Shown here: one piece after another, positions 43,637 to 53,451 of the stretch
How positions within the stretch are numbered: the stretch's first letter is position 1
Layout of the letters: each line of letters starts with the position of its first letter
From: an uncultured Lachnospiraceae bacterium
GTDB taxonomy: Bacteria > Bacillota > Clostridia > Lachnospirales > Lachnospiraceae
NCBI GenBank assembly: GCA_900554415.1
Contig: USGU01000015.1
Coordinates: forward strand, 1-64,000
Reading direction: 5' to 3'
Length of the DNA stretch: 64,000 nt
The notes under the pieces: model-generated
The model's database searches: none
Seen by the model: only the letters and a program-made list of their open reading frames with translations
Told to the model about the DNA's origin: nothing
Made by a program: the position numbers and the translations under genes

Positions 43637-44923
43637 ATGAGTTTACAGGTCGAAAAGTTAGAACACAATATGGCGAAGCTTACAATCGAAGTTTCTGCTG
43701 AAGAATTAGAAGGTGCAATCCAGAAATCATACCTCAAACAGAGAGGTAAAGTAAATGTGCCTGGTTTCCGTAAGGGAAAAGTACCTCGTCAGGTTATGGA
43801 GAAAATGTTCGGTGTAGAAGTATTTTACGAAGATGCAGCGAATACATTAATTCCAGATGCATATGCAAAAGCATACGATGAAGCTGATATCGATATCGTT
43901 TCTCAGCCATCTATCGAAGTAACACAGATTGAAAAAGGAAAACCATTTATCTTCACAGCAGAAGTTGCTGTAAGACCAGAAGTAAAACTTGGTGAATACA
44001 AAGGGGTAGAGGTTGACAAATTCTCTAACCGTGTTACAGCAAAAGAAATTGATGCTAAGTTAGAAGAAGAAAGAAAGAAAAATGCAAGAACAGTCAATGT
44101 AGAAGGACGTCCTGTACAGAAAGATGATGAAGTGATTCTTGATTTTGAAGGATTTGTTGATGGTGTTGCATTTGATGGTGGAAAGGGAGAAAATTACTCT
44201 CTTACAATCGGATCTAACACATTTATTCCAGGATTTGAAGATCAGTTAATCGGTGTAGAAGCTGGAAAAGAAGTAGAAGTAAATGTTACATTCCCAGAAG
44301 ACTATCATGAAGAAAGCCTGAAAGGAAAACCAGCAGTATTTAAGTGTACTGTACATGAAATCAAAGCAAAAGAACTTCCTGAATTAGATGATGAATTTGC
44401 TTCAGAAGTTTCAGAATTTGATACATTAGAAGAATTAAAGGCTGATATCAAGGCTAAGATCAAAGAACAGAAGAATGCAGAAGGAAAGAGCGCGCAGCAG
44501 GAGCAGGCTCTTGATACAATTATTGCAGCTACAGAGATGGATATTCCAGACGCAATGGTTGAGACAGAAGCAAGACAGATGGTAGATTCTTTCGGACAGA
44601 GAATCCAGCAGCAGGGTCTTACTATGCAGCAGTACATGCAGTTTACAGGCATGGATACAGAAAAGATGCTTGAAGAAATGCGTCCACAGGCTATGAAGCG
44701 TATCCAGACAAGACTTGTTCTTGAAGCAATCGTAGCTGCAGAAAACATGGTAACTTCTGATGAAAGATTAGACGAAGAAATCGCTAAGATGGCAGAAATG
44801 TACTCTATGGAAGCAGACCAGCTTAAGAGCTACATGGGAGATACAGAAAAAGAACAGATGAAGAAAGACATTGCTGTAGAGGATGCAGTTCAGTTCATCC
44901 TTGACAATGCAGTAGAAAAATAA
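43637..44923 (+). CDS. tig: Trigger factor
   Basis: Ribosome-bound chaperone and prolyl isomerase of 428 residues. The N-terminal ribosome-binding domain has the signature VPGFRKGKVPRQV (about residues 40-52). The FKBP-type PPIase domain (about 150-240) begins KDDEVILDFEGFVDGVAFDGG. The rest is the helical substrate cradle. AGGAGG precedes the ATG. It opens the block tig-clpP-clpX-lon, linking folding of new chains to their degradation. Codon use is strongly biased (GCA, GAA, AAA), as in highly expressed genes. Confidence 0.97.
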   Translation: MSLQVEKLEHNMAKLTIEVSAEELEGAIQKSYLKQRGKVNVPGFRKGKVPRQVMEKMFGVEVFYEDAANTLIPDAYAKAYDEADIDIVSQPSIEVTQIEKGKPFIFTAEVAVRPEVKLGEYKGVEVDKFSNRVTAKEIDAKLEEERKKNARTVNVEGRPVQKDDEVILDFEGFVDGVAFDGGKGENYSLTIGSNTFIPGFEDQLIGVEAGKEVEVNVTFPEDYHEESLKGKPAVFKCTVHEIKAKELPELDDEFASEVSEFDTLEELKADIKAKIKEQKNAEGKSAQQEQALDTIIAATEMDIPDAMVETEARQMVDSFGQRIQQQGLTMQQYMQFTGMDTEKMLEEMRPQAMKRIQTRLVLEAIVAAENMVTSDERLDEEIAKMAEMYSMEADQLKSYMGDTEKEQMKKDIAVEDAVQFILDNAVEK

Positions 44924-44958
44924 TCATTTGACAGAAAATGAATATAGGAGGTATGGGC

Positions 44959-45540
44959 ATGAGTTTAATACCTTATGTTGTAGAGCAGACAAGCCGTGGA
45001 GAACGTTCGTATGACATTTATTCCAGACTTTTAAAAGAAAGAATTATTTTCCTTGATACCGAGGTAAATGATGCATCAGCAAGTGTGATTGTTGCACAGA
45101 TGTTATTCTTAGAGGCGGAAGACCCGGAAAAAGATATCCAGTTTTATATCAACAGTCCGGGAGGTTCTATTTCGGCAGGAATGGCAATCTACGACACAAT
45201 GAATTACATTAAATGTGATGTTTCTACAATGTGCATGGGAATGGCCGCAAGCATGGGAGCATTCTTACTTGCAGGAGGAACAAAAGGAAAGCGTTTTGCA
45301 CTTCCGAATGCTGAGATTATGATTCATCAGCCTTCAGGCGGAGCGCAGGGTCAGGCTACAGAAATCGAAATCAATGCGAAACACATTCTTCGCATTCGTG
45401 AGAGAATGAACAGACTGATGGCAGAAAATACAGGTCAGCCATATGAAGTGGTTGCAGCAGATACTGAGAGAGACAATTGGAAGACTGCGGAAGAAGCAAT
45501 GGCGTATGGGCTGATTGACCAGGTTGTTACAAGCCGGTAG
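44959..45540 (+). CDS. clpP: ATP-dependent Clp protease proteolytic subunit
   Basis: A 193-residue serine protease forming the barrel used by ClpX and other Clp ATPases. The catalytic triad is visible: Ser98 in GMAASMGA, His123 in IMIHQP and Asp172 in ERDNW. The start is placed at 44959 (MSLIPYVVEQTSRGERSYDI) because AGGAGG ends seven bases before it; upstream ATGs at 44938 and 44953 do not fit the SD. clpX follows after a small hairpin. Confidence 0.97.
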   Translation: MSLIPYVVEQTSRGERSYDIYSRLLKERIIFLDTEVNDASASVIVAQMLFLEAEDPEKDIQFYINSPGGSISAGMAIYDTMNYIKCDVSTMCMGMAASMGAFLLAGGTKGKRFALPNAEIMIHQPSGGAQGQATEIEINAKHILRIRERMNRLMAENTGQPYEVVAADTERDNWKTAEEAMAYGLIDQVVTSR

Positions 45541-45547
45541 AAAGATA

Positions 45548-45576
45548 AAGGGATGTCCGAAGCCGGACATTCCTTT
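45548..45576 (+). terminator. Hairpin between clpP and clpX
   Basis: A stem of about 12 bp with one G-U pair, aagggatgtccg (45548-45559) and cggacattcctt (45564-45575), followed by TTGT. Possible attenuator between the two subunit genes. Confidence 0.6.
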
Positions 45577-45598
45577 TGTATTAGTATGAGGTGGAAGT

Positions 45599-46852
45599 AT
45601 GGCAAATAAACGTGATGAAGTGATAAGATGTTCGTTCTGCAATAAGACACAGGCTCAGGTAGGGAAAATGATTGCAGGACCGAATGGGGTATACATCTGC
45701 GACCAGTGTGTGGATGTATGCGCAGAAATCATCGAAGAAGAAATGGGATATCAGGGACATGACAGTGGGTTTGAAGATATCAATCTTTTAAAACCGGAAG
45801 AAATTAAAGAGTTTCTTGATGAATATGTAATCGGACAGGATGCAGCAAAGAAAGTACTGGCGGTATCCGTTTACAATCACTACAAGAGAATTATGTCCCA
45901 GCGCGATTTAGGAGTAGAACTCCAGAAGAGTAATATCCTGATGATTGGACCTACCGGATGTGGCAAGACATTTCTTGCACAATCCCTTGCAAAAATCCTG
46001 AATGTGCCATTTGCAATTGCAGATGCTACAGCACTTACCGAGGCAGGATATGTAGGTGAAGACGTAGAAAATATTCTGCTGAAGATTATTCAGGCAGCAG
46101 ATGGAGATATTGAACGTGCAGAACACGGAATTATCTATATCGATGAGATTGACAAGATTACAAGAAAATCAGAAAATCCATCCATTACCAGAGATGTTTC
46201 CGGTGAAGGTGTACAGCAGGCACTGTTGAAGATTCTGGAAGGAACCGTTGCAAATGTGCCGCCACAGGGTGGAAGAAAACATCCGCATCAGGAACTGATT
46301 CCGATTGATACCACCAATATTTTATTTATCTGCGGCGGTGCGTTTGAAGGAATCGACAAGATTATTGAAAAACGTGTGGACACCAAGTCTATTGGTTTTG
46401 GTGCGGATATTGCGAAACAGCATGAATATGATATCGATAGATTGTTGGGTCAGGTATTGCCACAGGATTTGGTGAAATTTGGACTTATTCCGGAACTGGT
46501 TGGCCGTGTGCCTGTCACAGTGACCCTTCAGTCACTGAATAAAGAAGATTTGGTGCGGATTCTTACAGAGCCTAAGAATGCGATTGTAAAACAGTATCAG
46601 AAGCTTTTAGAGCTGGATGACGTAGAACTGGAATTTGACAAAGATGCATTGGAAGCAATTGCAGAGACCTCTCTGAAACGGAAAACCGGAGCCAGAGGAC
46701 TTCGTGCAATTATGGAAAATGTGATGATGGATACGATGTATCATGCACCATCAGATGAAGACCTGAAATATTGCAGAATTACCAAAGAAGCAGTATTGGG
46801 AAAAGAAGTTCCAGTGACAAATCAGTTGGAAGATAAAACGGAAAGTGCATAA
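45599..46852 (+). CDS. clpX: ATP-dependent Clp protease ATPase ClpX
   Basis: AAA+ unfoldase of 417 residues feeding ClpP. The N-terminal zinc-binding domain has CSFCNK and CDQCVDVC. The AAA module has Walker A GPTGCGKT (Lys123), Walker B IIYIDEIDKI, and the ClpP-binding IGF-type loop around SIGFGADI. Preceded by GAGGTGG. Followed by a hairpin attenuator and lon. Confidence 0.97.
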   Translation: MANKRDEVIRCSFCNKTQAQVGKMIAGPNGVYICDQCVDVCAEIIEEEMGYQGHDSGFEDINLLKPEEIKEFLDEYVIGQDAAKKVLAVSVYNHYKRIMSQRDLGVELQKSNILMIGPTGCGKTFLAQSLAKILNVPFAIADATALTEAGYVGEDVENILLKIIQAADGDIERAEHGIIYIDEIDKITRKSENPSITRDVSGEGVQQALLKILEGTVANVPPQGGRKHPHQELIPIDTTNILFICGGAFEGIDKIIEKRVDTKSIGFGADIAKQHEYDIDRLLGQVLPQDLVKFGLIPELVGRVPVTVTLQSLNKEDLVRILTEPKNAIVKQYQKLLELDDVELEFDKDALEAIAETSLKRKTGARGLRAIMENVMMDTMYHAPSDEDLKYCRITKEAVLGKEVPVTNQLEDKTESA

Positions 46853-46873
46853 AAGCCGTAAAACTGAGGATGT

Positions 46874-46909
46874 GAAGGTGCAGACGGGATAACCTGAGGC
46901 ACCTTCTTT
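46874..46909 (+). terminator. Hairpin between clpX and lon
   Basis: Perfect 8-bp stem gaaggtgc (46874-46881) and gcaccttc (46899-46906) followed by TTTGC. It may reduce read-through from clpX into lon. Confidence 0.6.
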
Positions 46910-46952
46910 GCATATATGCAAGTGCACTGGGAAGATAAAGGAGAAACAAAGA

Positions 46953-49274
46953 ATGAACAGAATGGCAAGTATTCCAATGGTTGCCCTTCGGGGAATGACG
47001 ATTGTTCCTGAGATGGTTGTAAATTTTGATGTGAGCAGACAGTGTTCCATTGAGGCAATTCAGGAAGCCATGGCAAATGACCAGAAAATCTTTCTTTTAA
47101 CACAGAAAGATGTCAATGTCGAAAACCCGACGAAGGATGATTTATACAGAGTGGGAACAGTTGCTACTATAAAACAAGTGGCGAAGCTTCCAAAACAGAT
47201 TCTGCGTGTGCTGATTATCGGGGAAGAAAAAGCGATTTTAAATGCAATTGAATTTTCAGAGCCGTATATGCGTGCGAATATCACCATTGTTGATGATGTG
47301 GATCCAAGTATGTTTTATGAAAACAAACGGGAAGCCATGGTGCGTGGACTGCAGGAATTGTATACAGAATATGCAATCCGTAATCCAAAGATCAGCAAGG
47401 ACGTTGTGAAGCAGATACAAAATACAGAAGATATCTATTCTCTTGTGAATAAGGTGGCGGCCAATCTTCCAATCCATTATACGGAATTACAGAAGATACT
47501 GGAAGAAGTGAATTTCCGGGCCAGGTATGAAATGATTTCCTATCGTCTGGTAAGTGAAGCCAAGATCATGGATATTAAGGAAGAAATCCAAAATAAAGTA
47601 AAAGAACGTCTGGACCAGCACCAAAGGGAATATGTGCTAAGAGAAGAACTGAAGCTGATACGGGAAGAATTAGGGGATGACAATGCCCTTTCTGTAGCGG
47701 AAGAGTTTGAACAGAAGGCAGCCGAACTGGATGCCACGGAAGAAGTAAAAGAAAAGCTTCAGAAAGAAATCAAGCGCTTTAAAAATTCCATGCAGAGTCC
47801 GGCAGAATCTGGTGTGCTGCGCGGTTATATTGAAACCATGCTGGAAATGCCGTGGGAGAAACGGGTAGAGGATTTTACCGACATTTCTTATGCCAGAGAA
47901 ATTTTAGAGGAAGAGCATTACGGACTGGACGAGGTCAAAGAGCGTGTACTGGAATATCTGGCAGTGCGGGCTATGACAAAGCAGGGTAGCAGCCCGATTT
48001 TGTGCCTTGTAGGGCCTCCGGGAACGGGAAAGACATCTATAGCCAAGTCACTTGCAAAAGCCCTGAAAAAGCCGTATGTGCGTATTTCACTGGGTGGTGT
48101 GCATGATGAGGCAGAGATTCGCGGACACAGAAAGACCTATGTAGGAGCTATGCCGGGAAGAATCGCAAATGGAATCAAGACGGCAGGAGTGAAGAACCCA
48201 TTTTTACTGTTAGATGAAATTGATAAGGTAAGTACAGACCATAAGGGAGATACGTTTTCTGCACTTCTGGAAGTGCTGGACAGTGAACAGAACAGTAAGT
48301 TCCGGGATCACTATCTGGAAGTGCCTCTTGATTTATCAGAGGTAACTTTTGTGATGACAGCAAACAGTCTTCAGACTATACCGGGACCACTTTTGGACAG
48401 AATGGAAATCATTGAAATCAGTGGTTATACGGAAAACGAAAAGGTACATATTGCCACAGAACATCTGATTCCGAAGCAAATTGAGAAGCATGGTCTTCAG
48501 AAAAATCAGCTTTCTATTAGCAAAAAAGTAGTATGGAAGCTGGCGCGCAACTACACGAAAGAAGCCGGAGTGCGTCAGTTAGAACGTGAAATCGGAAGCA
48601 TCTGCCGAAAAGCTGCCCGTGAGATTTATGAAGGGCACAAGAAAAAAATCCAGGTGACTGAGCGGAATCTGGAAAAGTATGTAGGAAAAGAAAAATATGC
48701 GTATCATATGGTAAATGAGAAAGACGAGGCTGGCATTGTAAGAGGGCTTGCGTGGACAAGCGTAGGCGGAGATACTTTGCAGATTGAGGTCAATGTGATG
48801 CCGGGAAAAGGCGAGATTCTTTTAACCGGACAATTGGGTGATGTGATGAAAGAGTCTGCCCAGACAGGAATCAGCTATATCCGTTCTATCAGTGACGCAC
48901 ATGGTGTGCCGGCAAAGTTCTTTGAAGAACATGATATCCATATTCATATTCCGGAAGGAGCGGTGCCAAAAGACGGACCGTCAGCAGGAATTACCATGGC
49001 AACTGCAATGTTTTCTGCAATTACGAATCAGAAGGTACGTGCGGATATTGCCATGACAGGGGAGATTACCTTAAGAGGCCGTGTACTTCCGATTGGCGGA
49101 TTAAAAGAGAAGCTTCTGGCAGCCAAATATGCAGGAATGAAGACAGTGCTGGTTCCGCTTCAGAATAAGAAGGATGTGGAGGAACTTTCCGAAGAAATTA
49201 CGAAAGATTTGGAAATTATTCCGGTGGAACATATGAACGAAGTATTGCAGCAGGCAATCCGACAGGCAGAGTAA
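46953..49274 (+). CDS. lon: ATP-dependent protease La (Lon)
   Basis: Serine-lysine protease of 773 residues degrading misfolded and regulatory proteins. An N-terminal substrate domain and coiled-coil (residues about 1-300) precede the AAA domain with Walker A GPPGTGKT (Lys360) and LLLDEIDKVS. The protease domain has the catalytic Ser677 in KDGPSAGITMATA. The start is set at 46953 (MNRMASIPMVALRGM) with AAGGAG upstream; the frame extends further up through the preceding hairpin without an SD. Confidence 0.97.
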   Translation: MNRMASIPMVALRGMTIVPEMVVNFDVSRQCSIEAIQEAMANDQKIFLLTQKDVNVENPTKDDLYRVGTVATIKQVAKLPKQILRVLIIGEEKAILNAIEFSEPYMRANITIVDDVDPSMFYENKREAMVRGLQELYTEYAIRNPKISKDVVKQIQNTEDIYSLVNKVAANLPIHYTELQKILEEVNFRARYEMISYRLVSEAKIMDIKEEIQNKVKERLDQHQREYVLREELKLIREELGDDNALSVAEEFEQKAAELDATEEVKEKLQKEIKRFKNSMQSPAESGVLRGYIETMLEMPWEKRVEDFTDISYAREILEEEHYGLDEVKERVLEYLAVRAMTKQGSSPILCLVGPPGTGKTSIAKSLAKALKKPYVRISLGGVHDEAEIRGHRKTYVGAMPGRIANGIKTAGVKNPFLLLDEIDKVSTDHKGDTFSALLEVLDSEQNSKFRDHYLEVPLDLSEVTFVMTANSLQTIPGPLLDRMEIIEISGYTENEKVHIATEHLIPKQIEKHGLQKNQLSISKKVVWKLARNYTKEAGVRQLEREIGSICRKAAREIYEGHKKKIQVTERNLEKYVGKEKYAYHMVNEKDEAGIVRGLAWTSVGGDTLQIEVNVMPGKGEILLTGQLGDVMKESAQTGISYIRSISDAHGVPAKFFEEHDIHIHIPEGAVPKDGPSAGITMATAMFSAITNQKVRADIAMTGEITLRGRVLPIGGLKEKLLAAKYAGMKTVLVPLQNKKDVEELSEEITKDLEIIPVEHMNEVLQQAIRQAE

Positions 49275-49315
49275 AGCTTGTAAATCTTGTAAACAAAGAA
49301 AGACGAGGAAATAAA

Positions 49316-49915
49316 ATGGTAATTAAGAAAATTAATCTGGAAACCGTTTGTGGAATCACAAGTAAACTACCGGAGAACACACTTCCGGAAATTGCGTTTG
49401 CAGGGAAATCCAATGTGGGAAAATCCTCTCTGATTAATGCCCTGATGAACCGCAAGTCTTACGCAAGAACTTCTGCAACACCGGGAAAAACCCAGACCAT
49501 TAACTATTATAACATCAATGATGCTATGTATCTGGTAGATTTGCCGGGATACGGCTATGCGAAGGTGTCTGAGAAAGAGAAGATTGCCTGGGGCAAAATG
49601 ATTGAACGCTACTTAAATCAGTCTAAGCAGTTAAAAGCAGTATTCCTGTTGATTGATATCCGGCATGACCCGTCAGCCAATGATAAGATGATGTATCACT
49701 GGATTGTAGAACAAGGCTTTCAGCCGATTATCATTGCTACAAAGCTGGACAAGATTAAGAGAAGTCAGGTTCAGAAACAGGTAAAGGCAGTGAAAACCGG
49801 ACTGGATTTGCTTCCGGGAACAATTGTGATTCCGTTCTCGGCTGAGACAAAGCAGGGACGGGATGACATCTGGAATCTGATGGATTCCATTGTGGCAGGA
49901 GAATATGAAGAATAG
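49316..49915 (+). CDS. engB: Ribosome-assembly GTPase EngB/YsxC
   Basis: A 199-residue GTPase needed for 50S subunit assembly. Motifs: FAGKSNVGKSSLIN (G1), TPGKTQ (G2), DLPGYGYAK (G3), ATKLDKI (G4-type). In many Firmicutes it lies directly after lon, as here (41-base gap). Ends at a small hairpin. Confidence 0.96.
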   Translation: MVIKKINLETVCGITSKLPENTLPEIAFAGKSNVGKSSLINALMNRKSYARTSATPGKTQTINYYNINDAMYLVDLPGYGYAKVSEKEKIAWGKMIERYLNQSKQLKAVFLLIDIRHDPSANDKMMYHWIVEQGFQPIIIATKLDKIKRSQVQKQVKAVKTGLDLLPGTIVIPFSAETKQGRDDIWNLMDSIVAGEYEE

Positions 49916-49924
49916 AAGTATAAA

Positions 49925-49946
49925 AGGGGTGGAATTTTCCACCCCT
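49925..49946. terminator. Hairpin after engB
   Basis: Stem aggggtggaa (49925-49934) and ttccacccct (49937-49946) between converging engB and the alcohol dehydrogenase gene. Confidence 0.65.
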
Positions 49947-49991
49947 GATTTATTCTATATATTGATTCCTGTTTTGGAACCCGGCAGCATG

Positions 49992-51137
49992 TTACATGAC
50001 TTTTCTGAACAATGCGATAAAGTCTTCTACAGAAGCTTCTTTTGGATTTCCAGGTGCGCATGCATCTGCGTGTGCAGATTCTGCAAGGAATGGAAGGTCT
50101 TCTTCTTTGAGTCCTTCTACCTTTGTAGGAATTCCTACATCAATGGAAAGCTGACGTACTGCATCGATGGCAGCTTTTCTATATTCCTCCTGAGACATTT
50201 CGTCTACACCTTTCACACCCATTGCTCTTGCAATTTCACGATATTTTTCACCAGTGCATTCCTGATTGTATTCCATAACGATTGGAAGCATCATGGCGCA
50301 GGCAACACCGTGTGGTGTATCATATACAGCACCTAAAGTATGTGCCATAGAATGAGCAATTCCAAGACCTACATTTGAGAATCCCATACCTGCTATGTAC
50401 TGACCGAGAGCCATGCCCTCACGGCCTTCCTTGGTGTTTTCGCAGGCGCCACGGAGAGATTTGGAAATGATTTCGATTGCCTTTAAATGGAACATATCTG
50501 TCATTTCCCATGCAGCCTTTGTGGTATATCCTTCGATTGCATGTGTCAGTGCATCCATACCGGTTGCTGCGGTCAGACTCTTTGGCATAGAAGCTGTCAT
50601 ATCCGGGTCAACTACAGCGATGATTGGCATATCATGTGGGTCAACACATACAAATTTACGTTTCTTTTCTACATCTGTTATTACATAGTTAATCGTTACT
50701 TCAGCAGCAGTTCCGGCTGTAGTAGGTACAGCGATGATTGGAACACATGGCTTCTTAGTTGGAGCAACACCCTCCAGACTGCGTACATCTGCAAATTCCG
50801 GGTTTGTGATGATGATTCCGATTGCTTTTGCGGTATCCATAGAAGAACCGCCACCGATAGCGATGATATAATCAGCACCTGCATTCTTAAATGCTGCTAC
50901 ACCGTTCTGCACATTGGCAATCGTTGGGTTGGCTTTGATGTCAGAATAAACTTCGTATGCAAGTCCTGCGCCGTCCAGTAAATCCGTAACTTTAGATGCT
51001 ACGTTGAATTTAATCAAATCCGGGTCAGTACAGACAAATGCTTTCTGAAAGCCCTGAGCCTTTGCCTCATTAACGATTTCTGCAATTGCACCAGCTCCGT
51101 GGTAAGAAGTCTGGTTTAACATAATTCTGTTAGCCAT
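49992..51137 (-). CDS. fucO: Iron-containing alcohol dehydrogenase, FucO type
   Basis: A 381-residue group III dehydrogenase close to lactaldehyde reductase FucO: start MANRIMLNQTSYHGAGA, then NPEFADVRSLEG, TTAGTAAEVTINYVITD and KFVCVDPHDMP all match the FucO pattern. Nucleotide binding: GGGSSMDTAKAIG. Iron ligands lie in ATGMDALTHAIEGY and HSMAHTLGAVYDTPHG. It interconverts lactaldehyde and 1,2-propanediol in fucose/rhamnose use, or related short alcohols. No fucose pathway genes are adjacent, so the in vivo substrate is open. Own promoter upstream. Confidence 0.9.
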   Translation of the reverse strand: MANRIMLNQTSYHGAGAIAEIVNEAKAQGFQKAFVCTDPDLIKFNVASKVTDLLDGAGLAYEVYSDIKANPTIANVQNGVAAFKNAGADYIIAIGGGSSMDTAKAIGIIITNPEFADVRSLEGVAPTKKPCVPIIAVPTTAGTAAEVTINYVITDVEKKRKFVCVDPHDMPIIAVVDPDMTASMPKSLTAATGMDALTHAIEGYTTKAAWEMTDMFHLKAIEIISKSLRGACENTKEGREGMALGQYIAGMGFSNVGLGIAHSMAHTLGAVYDTPHGVACAMMLPIVMEYNQECTGEKYREIARAMGVKGVDEMSQEEYRKAAIDAVRQLSIDVGIPTKVEGLKEEDLPFLAESAHADACAPGNPKEASVEDFIALFRKVM

Positions 51138-51205
51138 GATAATCCTCTCCTTTATTTCTTATCATTAAAAATATGAAAATGCGAATAGCATTTTTGACTG
51201 ATATT

Positions 51206-51234
51206 ATTTTAACAATATTAAAGACGAGAATCAA
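51206..51234 (-). promoter_or_regulatory. fucO-type gene promoter
   Basis: On the minus strand TTGATT (51229-51234), 17-base spacer, TAAAAT (51206-51211). Confidence 0.65.
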
Positions 51235-51250
51235 TAGTTTTAGAAAAAGT

Positions 51251-52603
51251 TTACAAATTATTCTTAATTGCCCGTTTACGGATAAAATAATACGGAATTA
51301 AAATAAGTAAAGTAGCAATCCATGCAATCGGATAGCTGACTAAGATGGTTTCTATTTTGTAAATGCGTGGCAGGATAATAAGAATAAATGGAATCCTTAC
51401 TGCGCATACTCCTACCATATTGGCTACAGTAGGAATTAAAACATCACCAATACCACGCAGTGCGCCGGATAAAACTTCAATAAATACATAAGTAATATAG
51501 GAAGGCAGAATCATGCGCAGCATATAGACACCAATCTGTACGACACCGGCATCTCCCGTGAAAATCTGAAACAGAGGTTCACAGAAAATATAAATAAAGG
51601 TAAGTAATACGCCACATACGCCGAAGGACATAGCAGTGCAGACACGTACGCTTTTGAAAATACGTTCTGTCTTTTTTGCACCATAGTTCTGACCGGCAAA
51701 TGTGGAGATAGCCAGTCCGAAGGCGGAAGTAAGGGCCCAGAATAAGGCATCCAGTTTACCCCAGGCTGCCCATGCAGCAGCAGTGTCCGTTCCAAAATCG
51801 TTGATTGCAGACTGAATAATAATATTGGAAATACTGTACATACAAGCCTGGATTCCACCTGGAAATCCAATCCGGAGCTGGAGTTTTAAGGTGTGATAAT
51901 CAAAACGGATTTCCCGCAGCTTCAGCTTGAGGATTCCATAAGAAGTCATTAGTGCATGGGTAACTAAAATGGCACTGACTGCCTGAGAAATAATGGTTGC
52001 AATGGCTGCACCTGCAATTCCCATGTGTAAATATACAACAGCGACATAATCTAAAATAATATTTAAAATACAACAGACAATCAAATAATACAAAGGCTTT
52101 TTGGAATCACCGATAGCACGCATGATAGAAGAACCCATGTTGAAAATCATCACTGCCAGCATACCAAGGAAATACAGCCGCAGATATACGATAGAGTCTG
52201 CCATGGTATCAGCAGGAGTATGAATGGCTTCCAGCATCCACGGCGTTAGTATCCACCCAAGGACAGAAAGAATCAGGCTGGATACAATGGAAAATGCATA
52301 GGCAGTGTGAAGACCTTTATGCAGATTTTTTTTATCTTTTGCACCATAAAACTGGGAAATAATCACGCTGGCACCGGCAGATAATCCAGTGAAAAATCCA
52401 ATGACCAGATTGGAAAGCACAGATGCAGAACCGCCTACGCTGGCAAGAGCCTGTTTTCCCACAAACCGTCCTACAATAATGGCGTCAACCGTGTTATAAA
52501 GTTGCTGAAAAAGAGTTCCTATCAAAATTGGGAAAAAGAAAATCAGAAGCTGTTTCCAAATTACACCTTCCGTGATTTTATTTATGTCAGTACGCTCGTT
52601 CAT
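51251..52603 (-). CDS. MATE-family efflux transporter
   Basis: A 450-residue membrane protein with about twelve hydrophobic helices in two similar halves, starting ITEGVIWKQLLIFFFPILIG, followed by QQLYNTVDAIIVGRFVGKQA, a stretch typical of the DinF/NorM-like Clostridial MATE group. These export drugs or metabolites using Na+ or H+. The substrate is unknown. It lies behind the alcohol dehydrogenase promoter region and is probably transcribed separately. Confidence 0.92.
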   Translation of the reverse strand: MNERTDINKITEGVIWKQLLIFFFPILIGTLFQQLYNTVDAIIVGRFVGKQALASVGGSASVLSNLVIGFFTGLSAGASVIISQFYGAKDKKNLHKGLHTAYAFSIVSSLILSVLGWILTPWMLEAIHTPADTMADSIVYLRLYFLGMLAVMIFNMGSSIMRAIGDSKKPLYYLIVCCILNIILDYVAVVYLHMGIAGAAIATIISQAVSAILVTHALMTSYGILKLKLREIRFDYHTLKLQLRIGFPGGIQACMYSISNIIIQSAINDFGTDTAAAWAAWGKLDALFWALTSAFGLAISTFAGQNYGAKKTERIFKSVRVCTAMSFGVCGVLLTFIYIFCEPLFQIFTGDAGVVQIGVYMLRMILPSYITYVFIEVLSGALRGIGDVLIPTVANMVGVCAVRIPFILIILPRIYKIETILVSYPIAWIATLLILIPYYFIRKRAIKNNL

Positions 52604-52783
52604 TGTGCAAATCCTTCCTCTTTTGAATCATTCTGGCTCAAAGCCCAGTTTTTATATTATAGCATATCGAAAGTGTATAAGTATAGAGAAGAAATACACA
52701 GTTTTTCTGATGAAAAATGTATACTTTTTTTGAAAATACAGATATTAGAGTTAAAAAGATTGAAATGGAAAGAAGGAAATGAT

Positions 52784-53215
52784 ATGACAGTGCATACCCA
52801 GCATTTATTGGAAGAATGTAATTCAGGATGTAAGATGGCAATCCGCAGTATGGACCAGGTATTAGAATATGTAGAGGATGAGAAGTTAGAGCAGGTAATA
52901 GAGACCTGCAAATACGCTCATGAACAACTGGAAGAAGAGTCTGGAAAATTACTGGAAGAGTGTGGAAAAGAAGAGAAGGAACCCGGAATGATTGCAACTG
53001 CATTTTCGTGGATTTCCACAGAGACAAAGCTGGTGATGAAGAACAGTGATAATCAGATTGCGAAAGTATTGATGGATGGATGTAATATGGGAATCCAGTC
53101 TATTGGAGAATACATGAATGAATATACGGGAGCATCGGAGGAAGCAAAAAAAATTGCAAAGAAGCTGGTAAAGCTGGAAGAAGATTTTATGAGTGACCTC
53201 AAAAAATTCCTGTAG
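52784..53215 (+). CDS. Small helical protein of unknown function
   Basis: A 143-residue soluble, strongly helical protein, rich in Glu/Lys, with conserved-looking Cys and Met (HTQHLLEECNSGCKMAIRSM, VIETCKYAHEQLEEES, MDGCNMGIQSIGEYMNEY). The spacing of helices resembles a four-helix bundle. The start is at 52784, where AAGGAAATGAT precedes ATG; the open frame extends upstream but overlaps the MATE gene in antisense. No family is recognised. Faces its own direction between the MATE and guaB genes. Confidence 0.6.
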   Translation: MTVHTQHLLEECNSGCKMAIRSMDQVLEYVEDEKLEQVIETCKYAHEQLEEESGKLLEECGKEEKEPGMIATAFSWISTETKLVMKNSDNQIAKVLMDGCNMGIQSIGEYMNEYTGASEEAKKIAKKLVKLEEDFMSDLKKFL

Positions 53216-53362
53216 TCAGATTTGCACTTCAATGGAGAAAAATATATAAGAATAACTTATAAATGGAAAACGACACGAATAGACAAAACGTACAAAAATG
53301 CAACATTTTCTTGATTGATAATGTGCAAAATGAAAAAAGAAAAAGAAAGATAGCCAAAGGTG

Positions 53363-53391
53363 TTGACGTTAGCTAAAAAATTCATTAATAT
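53363..53391 (+). promoter_or_regulatory. guaB promoter
   Basis: TTGACG (53363-53368), 17-base spacer, TAATAT (53386-53391). Flanking tagc (53351) and gcta (53372-53375) form a loose inverted repeat around the -35. Confidence 0.65.
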
Positions 53392-53451
53392 TAATCAATA
53401 ATAAATAAATTGAAACGCAGTACAAAAAATTAATGAAGAAGGAGCATTATC

